A DNA stretch of 64,000 nt from PALSA-612 sp963791225 (GTDB lineage: Bacteria > Actinomycetota > Thermoleophilia > Gaiellales > Gaiellaceae). The notes under the pieces were generated by a model, which saw nothing but the letters and a program-made list of their open reading frames with translations, had not been told where the DNA came from and did no database searches. Positions within the stretch are counted from its first letter, which is position 1. Every line of letters starts with the position of its first letter. Shown here one piece after another: positions 1 through 6,419 of the stretch. A program made the translations under genes and the position numbers. Location: assembly GCA_963791225.1 (NCBI GenBank), contig CAWBRV010000007.1:322594-386593 (forward strand), written 5' to 3'.

Positions 1-1302
1 CTCGCGGCGGCGGCCGTCCTCTGTGTCACCGAGCCGATGTCGACGGGCATCGGTGGGGACTGCTTCGCGCTCGTCTGGCGCGACGGGCGGCTCGACGCGC
101 TCGACGCCGCCGGTCCCGCGCCGCGCTCGGCGGAGCCGCTCGCCCCGGTCGCCGCCGACGGGCCGCGCTCGGTCACCGTGCCGGGCGCCGTCGCGGGCTG
201 GGCCGAGCTCGCGGCCCGGCACGGCCGGCTCGGCCTCGACGTCTGCCTCGCCGCCGCGATCGACGCGGCGGAGCAGGGATTCGCGGTCGCACCGCGCACG
301 GCGGAGATCTGGCAGCGCGTGGGCGGCCCGCCCGAGCTCGGCCCGGCGCCGCGGGTCGGCGACGTCGTGCGTCTACCCGAGCTCGGCGCCACGCTCCGGC
401 GTATCGCCGACGACGGTGCCGACGGCTTCTACCGCGGGCCGGTCGCGTCGGCGATCGTGGCGGCGAGCTGGCTCGAGGAGGAGGATCTGGCCGGGTTCGC
501 TCCGCAATGGGTCGAGCCGCTCCGTCTCACCTATCGCGGCACCGAGGTCGTCGAGCTGCCCCCGCCGACGCAGGGCGTCGTCGCGCTCGAGGCGCTCGGC
601 CTCCTCGAGCGCTCGTCGCCGAGCCTCGCGAGCCGAGTCCGCTGCGTCAAGCTCGCCCTCGAGGACGGTCTCGCCCGCGTCCGCGACGGCGCGGACGTGT
701 CCGAGCTGATCGACCCGGCCTACCTCGACCGCCGCCGGACCGGGGAGGAGGCGCCTGTGACCGAGCCGCCGGGCGGGACCGTCTATCTCTGCGTCGTCGA
801 CGAGGACCGGATGGCCGTCTCCTTCATCCAGAGCCTGTTCGAGGCGTTCGGCTCCGGCGTCGTCGCGCCCGGCACGGGCGTTGCCTTGCAGAACCGGGGC
901 GCCTGCTTCGCCGTCTCGGGCGCCGTCGAGCCGGGCCGCCGCCCGTACCACACGATCATCCCAGGCATGCTCTTCCGGGATGGCGCGCTGCTCGGGCCGT
1001 TCGGCGTGATGGGCGGCTTCATCCAGGCACAGGCGCACGCGCAGCTCGTCTCGGCGATCGTCGACGACGGCCTCGATCCGCAGGCGGCGCTCGACCGGCC
1101 CCGCTTCCGAGTCGACGGGGATCTCGTGCGCCTCGAGGAGGGCCTCTGGGAGCGCGACGCCGACCTCGAGCCGCTCGGCTACCGCACGGTGCGCGAGACG
1201 AACTCCTTCGGCTTCGGCGGCGGTCAGGCGATCCTCGTCCAAGGCGACGCGCTCGTCGGCGGCTCCGACCCGCGGAAAGACGGCTACGCCGCGGGGCTCT
1301 AG
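1..1302 (+). CDS. gamma-glutamyltransferase family protein, 5' end outside window
   Basis: Ntn-hydrolase of the gamma-glutamyltransferase (Ggt/YwrD) family, which cleaves or transfers gamma-glutamyl groups such as that of glutathione. The reading frame is open from base 1 (LAAAAVLCVTEP, then STGIGGDCFALVW, the family's N-terminal glycine-rich block), so the true start lies upstream. The autoprocessing threonine is probably in GGTVYLCVVD (bases about 772-801), followed by SFIQSLFEAFGSGV and LQNRGACF, typical of the small subunit. No signal peptide can be judged because the N-terminus is missing. Some members act on acyl side chains, so the substrate is open. Confidence 0.9.
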   Translation, partial: LAAAAVLCVTEPMSTGIGGDCFALVWRDGRLDALDAAGPAPRSAEPLAPVAADGPRSVTVPGAVAGWAELAARHGRLGLDVCLAAAIDAAEQGFAVAPRTAEIWQRVGGPPELGPAPRVGDVVRLPELGATLRRIADDGADGFYRGPVASAIVAASWLEEEDLAGFAPQWVEPLRLTYRGTEVVELPPPTQGVVALEALGLLERSSPSLASRVRCVKLALEDGLARVRDGADVSELIDPAYLDRRRTGEEAPVTEPPGGTVYLCVVDEDRMAVSFIQSLFEAFGSGVVAPGTGVALQNRGACFAVSGAVEPGRRPYHTIIPGMLFRDGALLGPFGVMGGFIQAQAHAQLVSAIVDDGLDPQAALDRPRFRVDGDLVRLEEGLWERDADLEPLGYRTVRETNSFGFGGGQAILVQGDALVGGSDPRKDGYAAGL

Positions 1303-1306
1303 CGCA

Positions 1307-1312
1307 TACGAT
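1307..1312 (+). promoter_or_regulatory. -10 element for leaderless transcript
   Basis: TACGAT ends six bases before the ATG at 1319. This spacing would place the transcription start on or next to the start codon. The same geometry recurs at many gene starts in this window. Confidence 0.4.
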
Positions 1313-1318
1313 GCGGCT

Positions 1319-1516
1319 ATGGGACTAAAAGAGTGGTGGGAGGGTCGCCAGCAGAAGAAGCTCGAGCATCAGAACGAGGAGCTTCTGAAGGTGGCGGAGC
1401 ATCCCCAACAAGGCGTCACGGACAGCGGCACCGAGGATCTCGACGAGATCCGGACCGATCTGGGCACGTCGAAGATGGGCGAGATGTCCATGGACGACTC
1501 GAAGCGGATCGAGTGA
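1319..1516 (+). CDS. small charged hypothetical protein
   Basis: A 65-residue soluble, strongly charged protein (MGLKEWWEGRQQKKLEHQNE at the start, acidic middle, DDSKRIE end). There is no signal peptide or membrane segment, and I recognise no family. It has its own -10 element (TACGAT, 1307-1312) directly before the ATG and no Shine-Dalgarno, so it is probably translated from a leaderless mRNA. The following cupin gene starts 22 bases downstream and may share the transcript. Confidence 0.6.
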   Translation: MGLKEWWEGRQQKKLEHQNEELLKVAEHPQQGVTDSGTEDLDEIRTDLGTSKMGEMSMDDSKRIE

Positions 1517-1538
1517 TCCGCTCGCAGCGCTCGCTGCC

Positions 1539-1901
1539 GTGATCGACAAGGTCAGCCTCGCGGCGAAGCTCGCGAGCTTCGACGAGCCGTGGCAGCCGAA
1601 GATCGTCGCCGAGCTGAACGACTCGTACGTGAAGGTCGTCAAGTTCGAGGGCGAGTTCGTGTGGCACCACCACGACGACGAGGACGAGCTCTTCCTCGTC
1701 GTCGTCGGCCGCATGCGCATGGAGTTCCGCGACGGTGACGTCGTCGTCGAGCCCGGCGAGCTGATCGTCGTCCCTCGCGGCGTCGAGCACCGCCCTGTCG
1801 CCGAGGGCGACTGCCAGGTCGTCCTGATCGAGCCGAAGACGACGCTGAACACCGGCAACGTCCGCAACGAGCGCACGGTCGACGAGCCAGAGCGAATCTA
1901 G
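1539..1901 (+). CDS. cupin-domain protein
   Basis: A 120-residue single-domain cupin. The metal-binding motif 1 is visible as VWHHHDDEDELFLVV (histidines and glutamate in the usual spacing) followed by GRMRMEF. Motif 2 is PGELIVVPRGVEHRPVA, with the last histidine ligand. Proteins of this compact type are often annotated as mannose-6-phosphate isomerase-like cupins, but substrate cannot be inferred. The start is GTG at 1539. It lies 22 bases after a small charged protein gene and is followed by a promoter-like sequence at 1915-1920. Confidence 0.85.
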   Translation: MIDKVSLAAKLASFDEPWQPKIVAELNDSYVKVVKFEGEFVWHHHDDEDELFLVVVGRMRMEFRDGDVVVEPGELIVVPRGVEHRPVAEGDCQVVLIEPKTTLNTGNVRNERTVDEPERI

Positions 1902-1914
1902 CGCCCCGGCCTGC

Positions 1915-1971
1915 TACCCTCGCGCAGTCATGGATCGCTGGCTCGCGAGGATCTTCGGCCAGAACGGCTAG
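1915..1971 (+). other. candidate promoter plus 13-codon ORF (1930-1971)
   Basis: TACCCT (1915-1920) resembles a -10 element. Nine bases later an ATG opens a 13-residue frame, MDRWLARIFGQNG, ending TAG at 1971. A perfect 12-bp hairpin starts two bases after the stop codon. This could be a microprotein gene, or a leader peptide attenuating the GTPase gene that begins at 2089. No homologue is known to me. Confidence 0.35.
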
Positions 1972-1972
1972 T

Positions 1973-2009
1973 CCGCCGCTTCCCACCTAGGCGTCGAGGG
2001 AAGCGGCGG
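1973..2009 (+). terminator. 12-bp hairpin, terminator or attenuator
   Basis: CCGCCGCTTCCC (1973-1984) pairs perfectly with GGGAAGCGGCGG (1998-2009) around a 13-base loop. There is no U-tract, as in many GC-rich actinobacterial terminators. It lies between a 13-codon ORF and the GTPase gene. Confidence 0.6.
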
Positions 2010-2088
2010 GAACGAGGACGCGAACTCGCGGCTGCGCTGCAGCCTGGGCTCGCGGCCCCTTCCCGCCTCGATCGGAAGGAGTGCCGCA

Positions 2089-2988
2089 GTGCCCATGCCT
2101 CATCGAACCCAGATGCAGCTCATCAAACGCCGGCTCGTCGGCAAGGAGGGCTCGGAGCGCAACCGCGAGTTGCACGCGATCCTCGCCGAGCTGCCGAACT
2201 ACAAGAACGGCCCGTTCGCGGACATCCGCAAGTGGGTGAATGCGCAGATCGTCGAGAACCGCGCCCGCGGCCGCGTCCTCAACCGCGATTCGATCGCCGT
2301 GCGCCGGGAGGGCGCCGCGCAGATCGCGCTCGTCGGCCCGCCGAACGCGGGCAAGTCGTCGCTCCTGCAGGCGCTCTCTTCGATCCAGATCAAGACGGGC
2401 GACTACGCGTTCACGACGACACGGCCGGTGCCGGCGCTGACGCGCATCGGTGGCGTCCTCGTCCAGCTCGTCGAGATCCCGGGGTTGATCGAGGGCGCGC
2501 ACGAGGACCGCGGCGGCGGCCGGGCGCTCCTCGGCGTCCTCCGCGGCGCGGATGCGATCGTCTACTGCCACGCGTGCGGCTCGCCGCCCGGCGAGCTCGA
2601 GACCGTGCGGGCCGAGGTGGCGGCTGCGGGCATCGAGCTGCCGTCGATCGTCGCTGCGACGAAGGCCGACGATGCGCCGACGCCCCGACACCCCGACCTC
2701 GACGTCGTTCCCGTGTCGGTGCTCGACGACGCGAGCCTGGATCGCTTCCGCGATGCGGTGTGGCGGTTGACCGGGCTCGTCCGCGTGCACCTGCGGGACG
2801 GAGGCGACCCGGTCGCGCTCCACCCGCCGGTGACGGTCGAGGACGTGGCGCACACGATCCACCACTCCCTCGGCGAGCGTTGCACGGGTGCGCGGGTATG
2901 GGGCGAGTCGGCGCGGTTCGCGGGCCAGCGGGTGGGGAGGACGCACGAGCTCGCAGACGGCGACTCGGTCGAGATCCTCGACCGCTGA
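2089..2988 (+). CDS. DRG/Obg-like GTPase with C-terminal TGS domain
   Basis: A 299-residue TRAFAC-class GTPase. Visible motifs are G1 GPPNAGKSS (about residues 83-91), the Obg/DRG block DYAFTTTRPVPA, G3 EIPGLIEGA, and G4 as ATKAD in place of NKxD. A C-terminal TGS domain ends HELADGDSVEIL. A helical N-terminus replaces the glycine-rich Obg fold, so the arrangement is like archaeal/eukaryotic DRG, not bacterial ObgE. Such GTPases bind ribosomes or RNA. The GTG start is supported by GGAAGGA at 2074-2080; an ATG two codons later is the alternative. It follows a hairpin and has no evident operon partner. Confidence 0.85.
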   Translation: MPMPHRTQMQLIKRRLVGKEGSERNRELHAILAELPNYKNGPFADIRKWVNAQIVENRARGRVLNRDSIAVRREGAAQIALVGPPNAGKSSLLQALSSIQIKTGDYAFTTTRPVPALTRIGGVLVQLVEIPGLIEGAHEDRGGGRALLGVLRGADAIVYCHACGSPPGELETVRAEVAAAGIELPSIVAATKADDAPTPRHPDLDVVPVSVLDDASLDRFRDAVWRLTGLVRVHLRDGGDPVALHPPVTVEDVAHTIHHSLGERCTGARVWGESARFAGQRVGRTHELADGDSVEILDR

Positions 2989-3025
2989 CGATCGAGGACC
3001 CGCGCGATGGCTTCGTAAAACATGG

Positions 3026-3053
3026 TTGACAGGAGAACGTGTGTTCGTATAGA
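3026..3053 (+). promoter_or_regulatory. promoter of imuB
   Basis: TTGACA (3026-3031), a perfect -35, and TATAGA (3048-3053) as -10, with a 16-base spacer. Two LexA-type boxes overlap it. The predicted transcription start falls just before the GTG at 3066, giving an mRNA with almost no leader. Confidence 0.75.
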
Positions 3054-3063
3054 ACATACGTTC
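3035..3063 (+). promoter_or_regulatory. two tandem LexA (SOS) boxes
   Basis: GAACGTGTGTTC (3035-3046) and GAACATACGTTC (3052-3063) both fit the Gram-positive/actinobacterial LexA consensus GAAC-N4-GTTC. They occupy the spacer, the -10 element and the start region of the imuB promoter. Two adjacent operators suggest tight repression of the mutagenesis genes until DNA damage. Confidence 0.85.
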
Positions 3064-3065
3064 CT

Positions 3066-4247
3066 GTGATCGCCTGCATCCTCATCCCGGGATTCGAGCT
3101 GCGGGCGGCGCTTCGGGAGCGGCCGCGCCTTGCGACCCGGGCGGCGGCGCTGGCTCCGCTCCCGGGGTCAGACCCCTTCGTCGGCGCGGTGACCGCGGCC
3201 GCCGAGGCAGCGGGCGTGCGGCCGGGCATGCGGCTCGGCGAGGCGCTCGGCATGTGCCCGTCGCTCGAGCTCGTCGAGCAGGATCTCGCCGAGGCCGGAC
3301 TGGCCTGGGAGGCGGTCGTCCGCCGGCTCGAGGACGAGGGCTTCGCGATCGAGCCGGCCGGGCCGGGCTGCCTCTACTTCGACACGCGCTGCGTCGAGCG
3401 CCTCTACGGCGGCGTCACCGGCGCGCTCCAGCGTGCGCTCTCCGCCCTCGGCTCCTCGTGGGATGCGCGGGCGGGTGCCGCGGAGCGGAAGTTCACCGCG
3501 CTCGCCGCCGCGTCGGTGGCGCGGGCCGGCCAGGCGCTCGTCGTCGAGGGCGAGCAGCCGTCGGAGTTCCTCGCGCCGCTGCCGCTCTCGCTGCTCCCAC
3601 TCGACGAGAAGCGGTACGCCGAGCTCGAGGGCCTGGGGATGAAGACGGTGGGACAGCTTGCGTCGCTTCCGGGCTCCGCGGTCGCGGAGCGTCTGGGACA
3701 GGACGGACGGCGAGCGTGGAGCCTGGCGCGGGGAGGGGACAGACGTCGCGTCAGGCCCCGCCGCCCTCCGGCCGAGATCGTCGAGCGGCTCGAGTTCGGC
3801 GAGGCGGTCGGCAACGAGCTCACGCTGCGGCGGGCGCTCGCCACGCTCGTCGAGCGGACGCTCGGGCGGCCGGAGCGCGCCGATCGCGCCGTGCGCAAGC
3901 TCGCGCTCTCGGCGCGGCTCGTCGGCGGCGGCTCCTGGCGACGGTCGCTGACGCTGCGCGAGCCGACGGCGGACCGGGAGCGGCTGCGGATCGCGCTGGG
4001 CCCGAAGCTGGCCGAGCTGCCGGCGCCCGCGACGTCGATCGGGCTCGAGCTCGTCGAGCTCGCCGAGTGGACGGGCCAGCAGCTCGAGCTCGTCCGGCCG
4101 GAAGGCGCGCGGTCGGGCAGCCGGTTGAAAGAAGGCCTTCGCCAGGTGCGTGCAAGCGCAGGCGCGGGTGCGGTGTGCACTGTCGTCGAGGTCGCCCCGT
4201 GGTCGCGGATTCCCGAGCGCCGAGCGCTGCTCGTCCCACGCGACTGA
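3066..4247 (+). CDS. imuB: ImuB-like, catalytically inactive Y-family polymerase
   Basis: Y-family (DinB-fold) protein of the ImuB type, the adaptor that brings DnaE2 to the beta clamp during SOS mutagenesis. Where active Y-family polymerases have the metal-binding DxD near the N-terminus, this has MIACILIPGFELRAAL. The second acidic motif is replaced by GPGCLYFDTR, so it should not polymerise. HhH-like ELEGLGMKTVGQLASLPG is present. The family is often nearer 500 residues; this one has 393. I prefer GTG 3066 over a GTG at 3039 because 3039 lies inside the LexA boxes. dnaE2 is 2.2 kb downstream, but no imuA is present. Confidence 0.85.
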   Translation: MIACILIPGFELRAALRERPRLATRAAALAPLPGSDPFVGAVTAAAEAAGVRPGMRLGEALGMCPSLELVEQDLAEAGLAWEAVVRRLEDEGFAIEPAGPGCLYFDTRCVERLYGGVTGALQRALSALGSSWDARAGAAERKFTALAAASVARAGQALVVEGEQPSEFLAPLPLSLLPLDEKRYAELEGLGMKTVGQLASLPGSAVAERLGQDGRRAWSLARGGDRRRVRPRRPPAEIVERLEFGEAVGNELTLRRALATLVERTLGRPERADRAVRKLALSARLVGGGSWRRSLTLREPTADRERLRIALGPKLAELPAPATSIGLELVELAEWTGQQLELVRPEGARSGSRLKEGLRQVRASAGAGAVCTVVEVAPWSRIPERRALLVPRD

Positions 4248-4471
4248 ACGAGCCGAGGCCGGCGCTCGTCCAGATCGGTTTCGACGGGACGCCGCGCGAC
4301 GTCAACCGCCACCCGGTGATGCTCGTGCGCGAGGAATGGCGTGTCGTCGACCGCTGGTGGACTGACGACCCCGTCGGCCGCCGCTACTTCGACCTCGTCC
4401 TCGAAGGCGGCGAGCGCTGCGTCGTCTACCGCGACGTGGAACGAGGGGAATGGTTCACGCAAAGGGCCTGA
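4244..4471 (+). CDS. DUF6504-like small protein
   Basis: About 75 residues: PRPALVQIGFDGTPRDV, then EEWRVVDRWWTDD and RRYFDLVLEGGERCVVYRD, ending WFTQRA. This matches my recollection of the small DUF6504 proteins that follow imuB/dinB-type genes in actinobacteria; its role is unknown. The start is uncertain. A CTG at 4244 overlaps the imuB stop as CTGA, mirroring the GTGA/ATGA junctions seen elsewhere, while GTG 4199 is an in-frame alternative with a 49-base overlap. It is probably translated by coupling to imuB. Confidence 0.7.
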   Translation: MNEPRPALVQIGFDGTPRDVNRHPVMLVREEWRVVDRWWTDDPVGRRYFDLVLEGGERCVVYRDVERGEWFTQRA

Positions 4472-4509
4472 AGCAGCCACGTCCCCACACGGCATGGCTC
4501 GTCCCATAT

Positions 4510-4526
4510 CCCCACCCAGGGTGGGG
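4510..4526. terminator. hairpin between convergent genes
   Basis: CCCCACC and GGTGGGG form a 7-bp stem with a CAG loop. It sits between the end of the imuB transcript and the end of the minus-strand bicupin operon, so it may serve both directions. The rest of 4472-4644 shows nothing else. Confidence 0.4.
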
Positions 4527-4644
4527 AGAAGACCACCCGCCACCCGCGGTGAGCGTACCGGGGAAAGACGCACGCGGCTGTGCCGAAAATGCAACAAAAG
4601 CGTGCACTTCCGTCCACAGCCGCTGGAGCGGACGTGTCCCAGGC

Positions 4645-5508
4645 TCAGGCGGGGCGGAAGTCGTAGCGCGAGGCGATCGCTGCCATCGTCGTCTGGTCGG
4701 GCAGTTCGCCGGCCGCGGCTGCGGCGGCGACCTCCTTCAGGTACTGCTCGAAGCCGCCCGGGGCCATCAGGTTCAGCATGCGGACCGGCGCCTCTGTCCG
4801 GTTCGCGAACGTGTGGACGTTGCCCGGCGGCGCGATGGCATAGGAGCCGGGACCTGCCTCGACCTCCCGGTCGCCGAGGCTGACCGTCAGCGTCCCGTCG
4901 AGGACGTAGAACGAGTCGAGCATTCGCTCGTGCACGTGCGGGACCGGGCCCGGGAAGCCGGGTGGGAGCGTCGTGTCGGTGAGCGAGAACGTCCCCTCGC
5001 CGTCGCCGGACTGCGCTTTGAAGACGGCGGCGCCGCCCATGATCGACTCGCCCTGGCCCGGCTCACGCACGACGACGTCGGCAGCCGCGCGCCCGCCCTC
5101 GGCCGGAGGATCGAACGAGTCCCAGCCGAAGCCGGTCCCGGCGCGCCGGAGCGACTCCGCGAAGCCCATGCTCGGCGCGTGGACGTTCAGGAAGCGGGCC
5201 GTGTCGGGCCCCTCGTTCCGGAACGTGTGGATGACGCCGGCCGGGACGAGCACGAACCCGCCCGCCGGCACGCGCCGCAGCTCCTCGCCGCCGGGGCCGA
5301 GCCCGAACGTGAGCTCGCCCTCGAGCACGTACCAGGCGTCCGCATGCTGCCTGTGGACGTGCGGGTCGGGGCCGACCTCGCCCGCCTCGTAGCGCGTCCA
5401 GGTGACGTCGACGAGCGCGTGGTCGCAGAGGATGCGGACGTTCCGCTCGGCGCGGTCGGAGATCGTCTCGCCCTCGCCCGGCCCGAGCACGATCGGGTCG
5501 GTCGTCAC
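4645..5508 (-). CDS. bicupin protein B
   Basis: A 287-residue protein with two cupin domains. Domain 1 has HVHRQHADAWYVLEGELTF and PAGVIHTF; domain 2 has HVHERMLDSFYVLDGTLTV and PPGNVHTF. Both keep the metal ligands. It resembles the upstream bicupin (5512-6414) over its whole length, including the tail motif GGFEQYLKEV and the end SRYDF. The pair therefore looks like a tandem duplication of an already duplicated cupin. It starts at GTG 5508, three bases after the upstream stop codon, so the two are one operon. Substrate unknown. Confidence 0.85.
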   Translation of the reverse strand: MTTDPIVLGPGEGETISDRAERNVRILCDHALVDVTWTRYEAGEVGPDPHVHRQHADAWYVLEGELTFGLGPGGEELRRVPAGGFVLVPAGVIHTFRNEGPDTARFLNVHAPSMGFAESLRRAGTGFGWDSFDPPAEGGRAAADVVVREPGQGESIMGGAAVFKAQSGDGEGTFSLTDTTLPPGFPGPVPHVHERMLDSFYVLDGTLTVSLGDREVEAGPGSYAIAPPGNVHTFANRTEAPVRMLNLMAPGGFEQYLKEVAAAAAAGELPDQTTMAAIASRYDFRPA

Positions 5509-5511
5509 GGC

Positions 5512-6414
5512 TCAGCGCGCTCCGACGGTCTCGATGTCGTAGCGAGCGGCAATCCCGGCGATGACGGCGGGATCGGGCGGGCCGTCCCCGAGTGCGTCGC
5601 GGAGGTCTCGGAAGTACTGCTCGAAGCCGCCGGGGGACACCAGGCCGAGGAAACGCACCGGCTCGCTGCCGGGGTTCGAGAAGGTGTGGACGGTCCCCGG
5701 TGCCACGAGCGCGAACCCGCCGGGGGCGAGCGCGATCGTCTCGTCCTCGAGCAGCATCGTCAGCTCCCCTTCCAGCACGAAGAACATGTCGACGGTCTCG
5801 CGGTGGAGGTGCGGCGGCGGCCCCGCAAAGCCGGGGCCGGCGGTGTAGTCGACGACGCCGAGCGCGCCGCCGGTCGCTGCCGCGTCGGCCGTGATCGTGA
5901 GCGTGTTGCCGAGGATCGCCATCGTCTCCCCGCTTCCCGGAGCGAGCACCTGCGAATCCGGTCCGTCGGGGGTCTCGCCCGTCACGGCCTCGGAGTCGAA
6001 CTCGCGAAGCAGCTCCCCGAGCGCCTGGAAGTCCGGGGGGCCGGGCTGTCCGAGGATCCTGCCGAGCCCCTCCAGGAACCGGTCGATGCCGCCCGGCGCG
6101 GCGAAGCCGAGGAACCGTGTCTCGCCGGGGCCGGGGTTCGAGAAGGTGTGCGGCGAGCCCGGAGGGCAGAGCACGAACGACCCGGCCGTCGCCTCGACCG
6201 TCTCGCGCCTGGACTGGATGGCGAGCACGCCCTCGAGCACGTAGAACGCCTCCAGGTGCCGGCGGTGGAGGTGCATCGGCGGGCCTTCACCGGAGCCGAT
6301 CACCGACTCCAGCACGCAGAAGCGCTCGTCGCAGTCCTCGCTCGACGCCTTCACGCTCGCCGGATGGCCCGCGAGCGCGCGGCTCTCGCCGGGCCCGAGC
6401 ACGAGCGACTTCAT
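5512..6414 (-). CDS. bicupin protein A
   Basis: A 300-residue two-domain cupin. Domain 1 carries MHLHRRHLEAFYVLEGVLA and PPGSPHTFSNPG; domain 2 carries PHLHRETVDMFFVLEGELT and APGTVHTFSNPG. The two halves share the block LGPGES/LAPGSGET and the C-terminal GGxxxF/GGFEQYF element, so they arose by duplication. It is divergent from dnaE2 with only five bases between the two ATG codons. Any promoter for either gene must therefore lie inside the other, or the annotated starts are slightly long. Function beyond small-molecule binding or dioxygenase-type chemistry cannot be told. Confidence 0.85.
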   Translation of the reverse strand: MKSLVLGPGESRALAGHPASVKASSEDCDERFCVLESVIGSGEGPPMHLHRRHLEAFYVLEGVLAIQSRRETVEATAGSFVLCPPGSPHTFSNPGPGETRFLGFAAPGGIDRFLEGLGRILGQPGPPDFQALGELLREFDSEAVTGETPDGPDSQVLAPGSGETMAILGNTLTITADAAATGGALGVVDYTAGPGFAGPPPHLHRETVDMFFVLEGELTMLLEDETIALAPGGFALVAPGTVHTFSNPGSEPVRFLGLVSPGGFEQYFRDLRDALGDGPPDPAVIAGIAARYDIETVGAR

Positions 6415-6419
6415 CCTCG

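Noticed and set aside
3039..3065. imuB start at GTG 3039
   Set aside because: It falls inside the first LexA box, upstream of the predicted transcription start; GTG 3066 yields the normal N-terminus.
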